Shown here: positions 1-7,495 of the stretch, in pieces
How positions within the stretch are numbered: position 1 is the first letter of the stretch
How the letters are laid out: each line of letters begins with the position of its first letter
From: Lysinibacillus_B sp050613145
GTDB taxonomy: Bacteria; Bacillota; Bacilli; Bacillales_A; Planococcaceae
NCBI RefSeq assembly: GCF_050613145.1
Contig: NZ_CP192507.1
Coordinates: 2,914,001-2,978,000 of the forward strand
Direction of reading: 5' to 3'
DNA: 64,000 bases
The notes under the pieces: model-generated
What the model was told of the DNA's origin: nothing
What the model saw: only the letters and a program-made list of their open reading frames with translations
Database searches by the model: none
Translations under genes and position numbers: made by a program

Positions 1-122
1 AATAAAAATATTATGCATATTCATTATCCATGTTTATTTTAAAAGGTAGCAAATATTAATTTACAAGCCTTTACGCTAGCCACACGTCTCTTTCACTAAT
101 CAACCATTATTAAAATACACGC

Positions 123-393
123 GTGTTGATTTCCGCTACGGCTGACTCGCTTTCCGCAGGCACGGCTTCAACTAATTTCTTTCGGCTAATGCCGAAAGAA
201 ATGGATTTTCAACTCGGGGCAACAGGATGTTGCTCACAAAGGCGTTGCCACAGGACGTGGCGACTTTAGCCTTTAATCTTTCTCCTGCAGGAGTCGAGTC
301 GCCTTCGCTCCAATCAACGGGCAAGCGCCTTTTTATTAATCATTTCACTAAAAAAGCACGCTCATGATCTATTAGTATTTATATAATCAACAC
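123..393. repeat. Structured dispersed repeat, copy 1
   Basis: About 270 bp, nearly identical to 38136-38404. It is bounded by GTGTTGATT (123-131) and its inverted complement AATCAACAC (385-393). A nested pair, GTTGATT (125-131) and AATCAAC (312-318), marks the best conserved core. Inside are a 12-bp-stem hairpin near 175-202, a GCAAC/GTTGC hairpin, a GTTGCCAC/GTGGCGAC hairpin and the palindrome CTCCTGCAGGAG. No ORF is visible. It looks like a non-autonomous MITE-like or REP-like element. The rest of 1-435 shows nothing else. Confidence 0.8.
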
Positions 394-435
394 ATCTGAT
401 TAAAATATAGTCTTTCTTTTACTCTAATCAAAATA

Positions 436-461
436 AAGCACTCCCTTAAACGGAAGTGCTT
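436..461. repeat. Left copy of 26-bp IS target duplication (terminator hairpin)
   Basis: The 26 bases are identical to 2032-2057 and directly abut the IS left end. The unit folds on itself: a 10-bp stem with one T.G pair and loop GTTTAA (minus strand). On the minus strand this copy is followed by TTTATTTTG, so before the insertion it was probably the Rho-independent terminator of the minus-strand gene now ending at 2098. Confidence 0.85.
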
Positions 462-2031
462 CAGACTGTAGACAAACTCGAAAATTTCGAGTTTGCCTAC
501 AGTCTTTTTTCTTTTAAAATAAAATTAGTACTTATTACTAGAGGTGATAGATATGATGACGAAAAACCATAATCATGAACGTGATCAAATTGAAATGATA
601 ACTATTGATCAACTTGTGCCACAAGACCATCTTGTCAGAAAGCTTGAAGCGGCGATTGATTTTTCTTTTATCTATCCACTAGTAGAACCGCTGTATTCTA
701 AATTAGGTCGACCTAGTGTCGACCCAGTTGTATTAATCAAGATGACTTTTGTTCAATATGTATTCGGGATTCGTTCAATGCGTCAAACAATAAAAGAAAT
801 TGAGACGAATATGGCGTATCGTTGGTTTTTAGGATTTGGATTCCATTCGGAAGTACCGCACTTTTCTACCTTCGGTAAAAATTATGAACGTCGTTTTCAA
901 GATACTGATATCTTTGAACAGATTTTCTATCGCATACTCAAAGAAATTGCTGATAAAGGTTTACTAAGTGCTGACCATGTTTTCATCGATTCAACTCATG
1001 TCAAAGCGAGTGCGAATAAACGTAAATTCGAAAAGAAAATGGTACGCAAAGAGACTCGGGCATATGAAGCTAAACTTCAAGAAGAATTAAATCAAGATCG
1101 GATTGATCATGGGAAGAAACCATTCCCACCAGATAAATTTGAAAAAGAAGAGATGAAGGAAATTAAAGAAAGTACGACAGACCCTGAAAGTGGCTACTAT
1201 GTAAAAGATGAACGGACTAAGCAGTTTGCTTACTCATTTCATGCAGCGGCGGATCGATATGGATTTATACTCGGATCGATTGTGACACCTGGTAATGTTC
1301 ATGATAGTCATATACTTCAACCACTTGTTGAAAAGGTAATGGAAAAAGTAAAAAAGCCACTTGCTGTAGCTGCCGATGCTGCTTATAAAACACCTGCGAT
1401 AACTAAATTTTTATTCGACCAAGATATTCAACCGGCACTTCCTTATACACGCCCAAAAACAAAGGACGGATTTTTACGCAAACACGAGTATGTATACGAC
1501 GAGTACTATGACTGCTACCTTTGTCCGGAAGGGCAAGTCCTTAAATACTCGACTACGACCAAAGAAGGTAAACGCCAATATAAATCAAACCCAACTCAAT
1601 GTGCAACCTGTCCTTTACTTGCTCAATGTACTAATAGTAAAGATCATCGAAAAATAATTGAACGTCATATTTGGGCACATCATGTAGAGGAAGCGGATCA
1701 TCTTCGTCATCAAAACGATATCAAACAAATATATGCGCGACGGAAAGAAACGATTGAACGGGTCTTTGCAGATGCGAAAGAAAAGCATGGTATGCGATGG
1801 ACAACCCTACGTGGGATTAAAAAATTGTCCATGCAAGCGATGCTTACTTTTGCTGCCATGAATTTAAAAAAGCTTGCCAATTGGACATGGCAAGCTCCAG
1901 AAATAGTCTAAATTAGAATACTCGAAGAGTACTTTTACTTAAAACAAGACTATAAAATACCCCGAAAAATATTAAAAATACAAAAGGCCTTCAGAATGAG
2001 ACCATTCTGAAGGTCTTTTGTCGACACTCTG
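462..2031 (+). mobile_element. IS1182-type insertion sequence, complete
   Basis: A 1570-bp element with one transposase gene. The ends are imperfect inverted repeats: left CAGACTGTAGACAAA (462-476), right (complement) CAGAGTGTCGACAAA, two mismatches in 15. Each end carries a hairpin: 463-505, followed by six T, and about 1982-2020. These probably insulate the transposase from outside transcription. It is flanked by a 26-bp direct repeat (436-461, 2032-2057). Family assignment rests on the transposase; the boundaries are read directly from the repeats. Confidence 0.85.
553..1911 (+). CDS. IS1182 family transposase
   Basis: A DDE-type transposase of about 452 residues that would cut and rejoin the IS ends. 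An N-terminal DUF772-like helical region (MITIDQLVPQDHLVRKLE) is followed by the catalytic domain: first Asp in VFIDSTHVKA, second in AVAADAAYKT, and the Glu region RKETIERVFADAKEKHG. A Cys cluster (CYLCPEG...CATCPLLAQC), as usual in this family, lies between them. An SD (AGAGGTG) sits 6 nt before ATG 553; a GTG at 544 overlaps that SD and is unlikely. The frame is intact, so the element may be active. A stem-loop with a T-run precedes it at 463-510. Confidence 0.92.
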   Translation: MMTKNHNHERDQIEMITIDQLVPQDHLVRKLEAAIDFSFIYPLVEPLYSKLGRPSVDPVVLIKMTFVQYVFGIRSMRQTIKEIETNMAYRWFLGFGFHSEVPHFSTFGKNYERRFQDTDIFEQIFYRILKEIADKGLLSADHVFIDSTHVKASANKRKFEKKMVRKETRAYEAKLQEELNQDRIDHGKKPFPPDKFEKEEMKEIKESTTDPESGYYVKDERTKQFAYSFHAAADRYGFILGSIVTPGNVHDSHILQPLVEKVMEKVKKPLAVAADAAYKTPAITKFLFDQDIQPALPYTRPKTKDGFLRKHEYVYDEYYDCYLCPEGQVLKYSTTTKEGKRQYKSNPTQCATCPLLAQCTNSKDHRKIIERHIWAHHVEEADHLRHQNDIKQIYARRKETIERVFADAKEKHGMRWTTLRGIKKLSMQAMLTFAAMNLKKLANWTWQAPEIV

Positions 2032-2057
2032 AAGCACTCCCTTAAACGGAAGTGCTT
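2032..2057. terminator. Right copy of duplicated hairpin, displaced terminator
   Basis: Identical to 436-461. Read on the minus strand it lies 40 nt past the stop of the gene ending at 2098 but is now followed by IS sequence (CAGAGTGTCGAC), not a T-tract. On the plus strand it is followed by TTTT. Termination of the minus-strand gene may therefore be weakened, allowing antisense read-through into the IS. Confidence 0.7.
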
Positions 2058-2097
2058 TTAGACGAATTATTTTTAAGCGTTTTATTTTCTTGAGGAA

Positions 2098-2607
2098 TTA
2101 AAATCTACATGTTATTGTTCTGGAAATTAGATGTGTTAAATAAACCTGTTGCGGTTCATCATAGAGTTGCATAGTTAACTCTTTATGAATTTCTTCAATT
2201 TGAATCTCTTCTAGTAAAGACCCAAATCGAATAAATTGTTGATCAAATTTTGGTTGGCGCCCATTCGCTATATATCCCAATACTACAGCATAAGGATTTT
2301 CACACTCAAATTCCATATGCAAGGCACCATAAATCATTTGATGCTGTACAAAATCATATACATAGCACCCTTGTGCATCCAGGCCATCAATCAAGAAAGA
2401 TTTTGAACATAAAATAACAGGAACCATATCCATTACTGTTCCTTCTTTATTTATATCCTGAATACTTTGTTGAATTATTTGTGCAAGCACATTTTTATGC
2501 AAAATTGGCTGCTGATAGGACAAAATGGAAGTTGACGTACGAATAGAACAGGGAATCGTTAAGTAAGTAGAACCCCTATAGACTTTCGTAAGTGTTTCTC
2601 TAATCAA
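2098..2607 (-). CDS. Unknown protein coupled to the peptide gene
   Basis: I do not recognise this 169-residue protein. It shows no signal peptide, membrane helix or known motif; composition suggests a soluble mixed alpha/beta protein, with four Cys (in TIPCSIR, ILCSKS, QGCYVY, ITCRF) beside one in FECENP. The likely start is TTG at 2607-2605, which shares TTGA with the stop of the upstream 46-codon peptide gene, so translation is probably coupled; a weak GGGA lies about 9 nt upstream. It is third in the regulator-peptide-this gene row, so it may be an effector or peptide-processing partner. That role is inference only. Confidence 0.6.
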   Translation of the reverse strand: MIRETLTKVYRGSTYLTIPCSIRTSTSILSYQQPILHKNVLAQIIQQSIQDINKEGTVMDMVPVILCSKSFLIDGLDAQGCYVYDFVQHQMIYGALHMEFECENPYAVVLGYIANGRQPKFDQQFIRFGSLLEEIQIEEIHKELTMQLYDEPQQVYLTHLISRTITCRF

Positions 2608-2744
2608 ATAATGTCATTCCCATAAACCGGCGCTCCTTTAGGTCCAGGTTGCCATGTATCATGAGCTTGCTCAGTAACTGGTGTATTCAGAGCTGCTACA
2701 CCAATTGCTACAATTGCCACAATGACGATTAATACCTTTTTCAT
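2604..2744 (-). CDS. Small exported peptide, candidate RNPP pheromone precursor
   Basis: A 46-codon ORF with a strong SD (AAAGGAGG) 7 nt before ATG 2744. Residues 1-19 (MKK then VLIVIVAIVAIGVAA) form a short positive N-terminus and hydrophobic core, as in a signal sequence. The exported tail of about 27 residues (from LNTPVTEQ to YGNDII) is hydrophilic and Pro/Gly rich. Position, size and layout match precursors such as NprX, PapR and Phr, which lie just downstream of their RNPP receptor. No sequence match to a named precursor is claimed. The mature pheromone would probably come from the C-terminal part (PKGAPVYGNDII region). Confidence 0.7.
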   Translation of the reverse strand: MKKVLIVIVAIVAIGVAALNTPVTEQAHDTWQPGPKGAPVYGNDII

Positions 2745-2841
2745 ATGATTAACCTCCTTTGACCTAATTATATAGGACATATTCAGTTAACTTATAGAGG
2801 TTAAATAAAACGAAATTCCATAGCATTCACTGGTCATTTTT

Positions 2842-2865
2842 TTGAGAAAACTTAACCATTCTCAA
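2842..2865. promoter_or_regulatory. Inverted repeat, possible regulator binding site
   Basis: TTGAGAA (2842-2848), ten bases, then TTCTCAA (2859-2865), about 100 bp upstream of the peptide ATG and just past the regulator stop. It is not followed by a T-tract on the minus strand, so it does not look like a terminator. A TATAAT-like hexamer lies at 2772-2767 on the minus strand without a clear -35, which would fit activator-dependent transcription; however, its predicted start would fall almost on the SD. Confidence 0.4.
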
Positions 2866-2905
2866 TATTTTATATAGATTTTTAACTAAAAAAGCTACCA
2901 TTTTA

Positions 2906-4174
2906 TTATTTTGATGATTGCAGAGCTTCTCTATATTGCTCACTCGCTTTTTTATAAAAGCGGAGCTCCATATAATAATCTCCTAATGTTTGCGCAATTT
3001 CTTTTACTAACTTGTCTAATGCATGCTCTTTTGCTAAAAGTAATGCCTTTTTCATTTCCTTTTCATACCCAATCTCATCTTGGCGCATTTTCAACATATT
3101 GGCACGCACAGTCATGAGTTGAATATAAATATAATTCATTTGAAAGCGTTCTGCTAACGCCATCGCTCGTTCACTATAAGCTTGAACTTGCACCCACTGT
3201 TTTTGTGTAAAATATAAATCAACCAAACTTTTTAAAACATATACTAACGGTGCGTGTTCTTCTAATGTATCGGCTAAAGCTATATATCTTCGCAAAGCTG
3301 CTTCTTCCTTGCCCATTGCTTCATCTAATCTCCCCCAATGATATTCCAACATAAACATAGTAGTATTTTGCTGCACTCCAGGGTATTGGTTTAAGTGGTC
3401 AAAAGCTAACTGCAAACTGTATTTAGCTTCTTCAAAATTTTCATTATATGTATACTGTATTGCCATTGAAATTAATACATCGATTACTTCACCATATTGC
3501 TCTTCTTGCTCAAATAATTCATATGCTTGCTTCGCATAAATTAAGCTAATATGCATATCATCAAAAATACGCTGCTTTGTTAAGCTTAAATTATAGAAAA
3601 TTTTCGCTAGTTCTAAACGGCTTTTACTCCCATAATCCTTTGCCTTTGTATAATAATAATCGGCTGAATGGAATTGTTGCTGGCTATAAAAGTAATTGCC
3701 TAACAAATTATAAAATACAAACACATCATGCATATCCTCTGCTATTAGGCTTGTCTCCATCGGAATGATTTTCTCACATAGTTCATAAAGCCGCTGAGCA
3801 TCGGACATTTGCATATTACTAATATAATATCTCATTAATAAATTAAACACTTTCACCTGCAAATCCATCGATAATATTTCATATAATGCTAGGTGTAATG
3901 TCGATATTTCTTTCTCTGTCAATCCTTCTTCTTGTTGTACTTTTTTCTCAAGTTGTTGAATTAGTGCGACGTAATATGCTGTTTTTTCTGTACCAAAGGC
4001 AGAAGACTCTACTTCAAGTTTCTTCGTAACCTTTTCGAGAAAGCTCACAGAAGGGGAAGTTTTACCATTCTCGACTTTACTTAAATATGCTGTCGAACAA
4101 ATGCCGGCTGCTAATTCGGCTTGAGACAATCCTTTATAAATTCTTAACTGTCTCAGCTTATCGCCTATCTGCAT
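2906..4174 (-). CDS. XRE-TPR transcriptional regulator, RNPP family (NprR-like)
   Basis: About 422 residues. Residues 1-65 form an XRE helix-turn-helix (IGDKLRQLRIYKGLSQAELA, then STAYLSKVENGKTSPS). The rest is helical repeat sequence typical of TPR peptide-binding domains (for example QFHSADYYYTKAKDYG, FYKKASEQYREAL). Size and design match NprR/PlcR receptors, which sense a re-imported peptide encoded just downstream. The chosen ATG at 4174 has GAAGG 5 nt upstream; an in-frame GTG at 4186 sits inside the SD region. The peptide gene begins 161 nt downstream on the same strand. It is divergent from rnhC. The partner peptide is inferred from position. Confidence 0.8.
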   Translation of the reverse strand: MQIGDKLRQLRIYKGLSQAELAAGICSTAYLSKVENGKTSPSVSFLEKVTKKLEVESSAFGTEKTAYYVALIQQLEKKVQQEEGLTEKEISTLHLALYEILSMDLQVKVFNLLMRYYISNMQMSDAQRLYELCEKIIPMETSLIAEDMHDVFVFYNLLGNYFYSQQQFHSADYYYTKAKDYGSKSRLELAKIFYNLSLTKQRIFDDMHISLIYAKQAYELFEQEEQYGEVIDVLISMAIQYTYNENFEEAKYSLQLAFDHLNQYPGVQQNTTMFMLEYHWGRLDEAMGKEEAALRRYIALADTLEEHAPLVYVLKSLVDLYFTQKQWVQVQAYSERAMALAERFQMNYIYIQLMTVRANMLKMRQDEIGYEKEMKKALLLAKEHALDKLVKEIAQTLGDYYMELRFYKKASEQYREALQSSK

Positions 4175-4359
4175 ATGAACCTTCACTCCTATATCTATAT
4201 TATCCTTTATATTTTAACAGAAGGGGCTCGCGAAATTAACATCCTTCCCATGATTAGGTGACCAGCAATGAATTATATCACCATCTGCTTATTCCATTAG
4301 ACATCTCCCCTGCCCACCTGTACACTTAACATAAAGTGAACAAAATGAGGGTGACGTAA

Positions 4360-5298
4360 ATGACCAATATTGTATTACAACTTTCTAAAGAAGAGATAAA
4401 CAAAGTACAAAGCTACTATGCTTCAAATCGTATAGAACGAAAGGCACCGGGCGTGGTATTTGCCGCAAAGTTAATAGATACGGCGATTACCGTTTATAAA
4501 TCTGGCAAAGTTATGTTTCAAGGGGCCGGGGCTCTTCGTGAATCAGCGCGTTTTGGCATAGCAGATGCAGCAACTGTAAAAAAAGGAAATGGGGCGAAAG
4601 GAGATACACTGCCCGAAAACTTTTCAATGCTTTCGGTCATCGGTTCTGACGAAACAGGAACTGGTGACTATTTTGGACCTGTAACGGTAGCCGCAGTATA
4701 TGTGCCAGCTGATCAGATTGCACTCGTTGAAGAGCTCGGTGTGAAGGATTCTAAACAATTAACAGATGATTACATGCGCAAAATCGCACCAGACTTAATG
4801 AAAGCCTGTGTTCATAGTATTCTCACACTACGCAATGATAAATATAACACCATTCAAGCAAAGGGCTACTCACAAGGAAAAATCAAAGCAATGATGCACA
4901 ATCAAGCATTAAAAAATGTCCTCACTAAAATGGCACCAGAAAAACCAACATACATTCTAATTGACCAATTTGCAGAACGTAATACTTACTATAACTATCT
5001 TCAAAATGAAAAAGAATTAGTACGTGAAAATGTACTATTCTCTACAAAAGCTGAAAATCTACATGTAGCGGTTGCAACGGCTTCTATTCTCGCCCGCTAT
5101 GCCTTTTTAAAAGAGATGGACCGTTTAGCTGAAATGATTGGCTTCCCATTACAAAAAGGAGCAAGTGGCAAAGTGGATGAAATGGCTGCGCGCATTTTAG
5201 CAAAGCACGGTGAAGCAACATTAAAATCCATAACAAAATGGCATTTCGCCAATACCGAAAAAGCAAAAACATTACTACGCAAAAAGCACAGAAACTAA
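4360..5298 (+). CDS. rnhC: Ribonuclease HIII
   Basis: Cytoplasmic nuclease that cleaves the RNA strand of RNA-DNA hybrids. Of 312 residues, roughly 1-85 form the TBP-like substrate-binding domain seen in RNase HIII. The catalytic domain starts at SVIGSDETGTGDYFGP, with D97 and E98, and a further Asp lies in YILIDQFAE. The start has GAGGGTG upstream. In B. subtilis rnhC lies next to and convergent with pheT; here it keeps that orientation but about 15.5 kb of other genes separate them. Confidence 0.96.
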   Translation: MTNIVLQLSKEEINKVQSYYASNRIERKAPGVVFAAKLIDTAITVYKSGKVMFQGAGALRESARFGIADAATVKKGNGAKGDTLPENFSMLSVIGSDETGTGDYFGPVTVAAVYVPADQIALVEELGVKDSKQLTDDYMRKIAPDLMKACVHSILTLRNDKYNTIQAKGYSQGKIKAMMHNQALKNVLTKMAPEKPTYILIDQFAERNTYYNYLQNEKELVRENVLFSTKAENLHVAVATASILARYAFLKEMDRLAEMIGFPLQKGASGKVDEMAARILAKHGEATLKSITKWHFANTEKAKTLLRKKHRN

Positions 5299-5312
5299 CC
5301 TGTGCTTTTTTA
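5281..5312 (+). terminator. rnhC terminator
   Basis: Stem AAAAAGCACAG (5281-5291) and CTGTGCTTTTT (5300-5310), then T-rich sequence; it overlaps the rnhC stop codon. Confidence 0.85.
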
Positions 5313-5448
5313 TATGTCATATCCCGAATAATAATTATACAATTCAAAAAACTGAATTTCATCTATATTATCCTTTATAATACCAGAGGAAAAATGTTAC
5401 ATACAGCGTGGAGCATTTATTTATTAACGGAGGCTATTTTTATAAAAA

Positions 5449-7398
5449 ATGAAAAAACTTTTACATTTAGGTTTACGAAAAAAATTACTGTTTGCGTTTG
5501 CTATGATTTTAGTCATCCCAACGCTTATAATCGGATTGCTATCTTACTATAGCGCTAAAACACAAATTGAAACACAACAAATGGCGAGTGCTAAAGCAAG
5601 CATGGAATTATTAAATGCTAATATTTCTTCAACACTTGAGCCAAAACTCAATGATACGCAGTACTTCGCACAGTTTTTCAAAAAAATATCCAGTGAGGAA
5701 GAATTACGAACAAAGCTCTCTGATTATTTAGCCATACATCCCGAAGCACTTATTACTTATGTCGGAACAGCTAACGGCAAAATGATTCGTGAGCCATATT
5801 ACGAATATACAAGTACATACGATCCACGCAATCGCCCTTGGTATGAAGCCGCTATTGCAAGCAATGGACAGCCCATTATTACTGCTCCTTATATTTCAAC
5901 AAGTTCAGGTGAATTGGTACTAACTGTTGCCCAACAATTACAAGACGGCTCTGGGGTTTTCGGTATCGACATTAGCATTGAAACATTAAAAACGATTGCG
6001 AACCAAGTGAAAATTGGTGAGCAAGGTTATGTCACACTATTAGATACACAAAAAAAATACATTGCACACCACGAAATGGACAGCGCAACGGAAGCAACTG
6101 AAAGCTATATCGAGAAAATTTATACGAATACGAATGGGCAGCTAGAGGCAACGGAAGGGCTTATTTACTATTTAACGAATGATATAACGGGGTGGAAGTT
6201 AGTAGGGACGATGCTTCCAGACGAGGTAAGTGCAGCCGCTGCCCCTATTTTAAAAATTAATTTTTCGATTTTAGCGGTTTCCTTTATGATTGGTGGCATC
6301 TTCATTTTATTCATTATTCGCTCGATTACAAAGCCAATTTTAGCGTTACGTGATACAGCTATAACCGTGAGTGAAGGTGATTTAACAAAACATATTGAAG
6401 TAACCACAAATGATGAGATTGGTCAGCTTGCGGAAGCGTTCAATACAATGAAGTATCGTTTACGTGATATTTTATACCAAGTAGAGGACAGCACTCATGC
6501 TGTACAGCAAGCAGCACACATATTGGATGCAAGTGCTACACAGGTGATTCATGCGACAGAGCAAACTTCCAATGCGATTTCAGAAGTTGCAGTGATTGCC
6601 GATGAACAAATGCTGCGTAATGAAGAAAACACACAATCATTGACTATCGTTGCCCAAAATGTGATGGCTATTGCGAAAAATACACACGATGTCTCAGCTC
6701 TTTCACAGCAGGCCATGACACAAGCGGAAATAGGTAGCACTTCTATTCACGGTGCCGTATCACAAATGGCTCAAATCGAGCACTCTGTTACGGAAACAGA
6801 CCGTACTATACGTAGCCTCTACGACCGTACGAAGGAAATCAATTCAATTTTAGATGTCATCGAAGAAATTTCCAATCAAACAAACTTGCTGGCATTAAAT
6901 GCTTCGATTGAAGCAGCACGTGCAGGTGAGCATGGAAAAGGCTTTGCTGTTGTCGCAGATGAAGTACGCAAACTGGCCGAGGATTCAAAAAGCTCGACAG
7001 AAAAAATTAGTCAGCTCATTAAATCAATTCAAGCAGGAACAGCCAATTCCGTTCAAATGATGCAAGAGACACTGAATGATGTGAATCAAGGAATTGTCAT
7101 ATCTAACGAAAGCGCAGAACGCTTTGATCAAATTTTAGTAAGTATGCAGCAAATCGCACCAACGATTAACCAAATATCCACAACGACACAAGAAATTGCA
7201 ACGCGTGTCCAAGCGGTTACGTTATCTGCAGAGCAGCTAACAGAGAAAGCGCACACGAATGCACGCTCTACAGAAGAGGTGGCCGCATCATCTGAAGAAA
7301 TATTTGCTTCAATGGAAGAAATGGCTGCATCCGCTGAATCATTATTAACAACAGCCAACCATCTTCAGCAGACGATTGCTCATTTTAAAATAAAATAA
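5449..7398 (+). CDS. Methyl-accepting chemotaxis protein, dCache type
   Basis: A 649-residue chemoreceptor like McpA/McpB/TlpA of Bacillus. TM1 is at about 13-34, an extracellular double-Cache sensor at about 40-265 with the conserved DPRNRPWYEAA stretch, TM2 at about 268-290, then HAMP and a long coiled-coil signalling domain. The tip is EISNQTNLLALNASIEAARAGEHGKG. There is no C-terminal CheR-docking pentapeptide. The ligand is unknown; dCache receptors of this type often bind amino acids or organic acids. An SD-like ACGGAGG lies about 15 nt before the ATG, rather far. It is monocistronic between two terminators. Confidence 0.93.
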   Translation: MKKLLHLGLRKKLLFAFAMILVIPTLIIGLLSYYSAKTQIETQQMASAKASMELLNANISSTLEPKLNDTQYFAQFFKKISSEEELRTKLSDYLAIHPEALITYVGTANGKMIREPYYEYTSTYDPRNRPWYEAAIASNGQPIITAPYISTSSGELVLTVAQQLQDGSGVFGIDISIETLKTIANQVKIGEQGYVTLLDTQKKYIAHHEMDSATEATESYIEKIYTNTNGQLEATEGLIYYLTNDITGWKLVGTMLPDEVSAAAAPILKINFSILAVSFMIGGIFILFIIRSITKPILALRDTAITVSEGDLTKHIEVTTNDEIGQLAEAFNTMKYRLRDILYQVEDSTHAVQQAAHILDASATQVIHATEQTSNAISEVAVIADEQMLRNEENTQSLTIVAQNVMAIAKNTHDVSALSQQAMTQAEIGSTSIHGAVSQMAQIEHSVTETDRTIRSLYDRTKEINSILDVIEEISNQTNLLALNASIEAARAGEHGKGFAVVADEVRKLAEDSKSSTEKISQLIKSIQAGTANSVQMMQETLNDVNQGIVISNESAERFDQILVSMQQIAPTINQISTTTQEIATRVQAVTLSAEQLTEKAHTNARSTEEVAASSEEIFASMEEMAASAESLLTTANHLQQTIAHFKIK

Positions 7399-7456
7399 AA
7401 TAAAATAAAGCAGTATTACTACTAATGATTCTTAGCCATTGAATAAACAAAAATGC

Positions 7457-7488
7457 GGTAAGCGATGAAAGTCATTTCATTGCTTACC
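7457..7488. terminator. Bidirectional terminator between mcp and dbpA
   Basis: GGTAAGCGATGAAA (7457-7470) pairs with TTTCATTGCTTACC (7475-7488), with one G.T pair. It lies between convergent genes, with A- and T-rich flanks. Confidence 0.85.
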
Positions 7489-7495
7489 ACATCTT

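Noticed and set aside
4187..4359. Possible small ORF or riboswitch in the regulator-rnhC divergent gap
   Set aside because: Only promoter-like A/T stretches and the two SDs are visible; no conserved RNA motif.
5238..5552. 104-codon plus-strand ORF spanning the rnhC end and mcp start
   Set aside because: Overlaps two real genes and a terminator; no SD or homology.
7390..7411. TAAAA tandem run at the mcp stop
   Set aside because: Short low-complexity A/T repeat; nothing beyond chance slippage.
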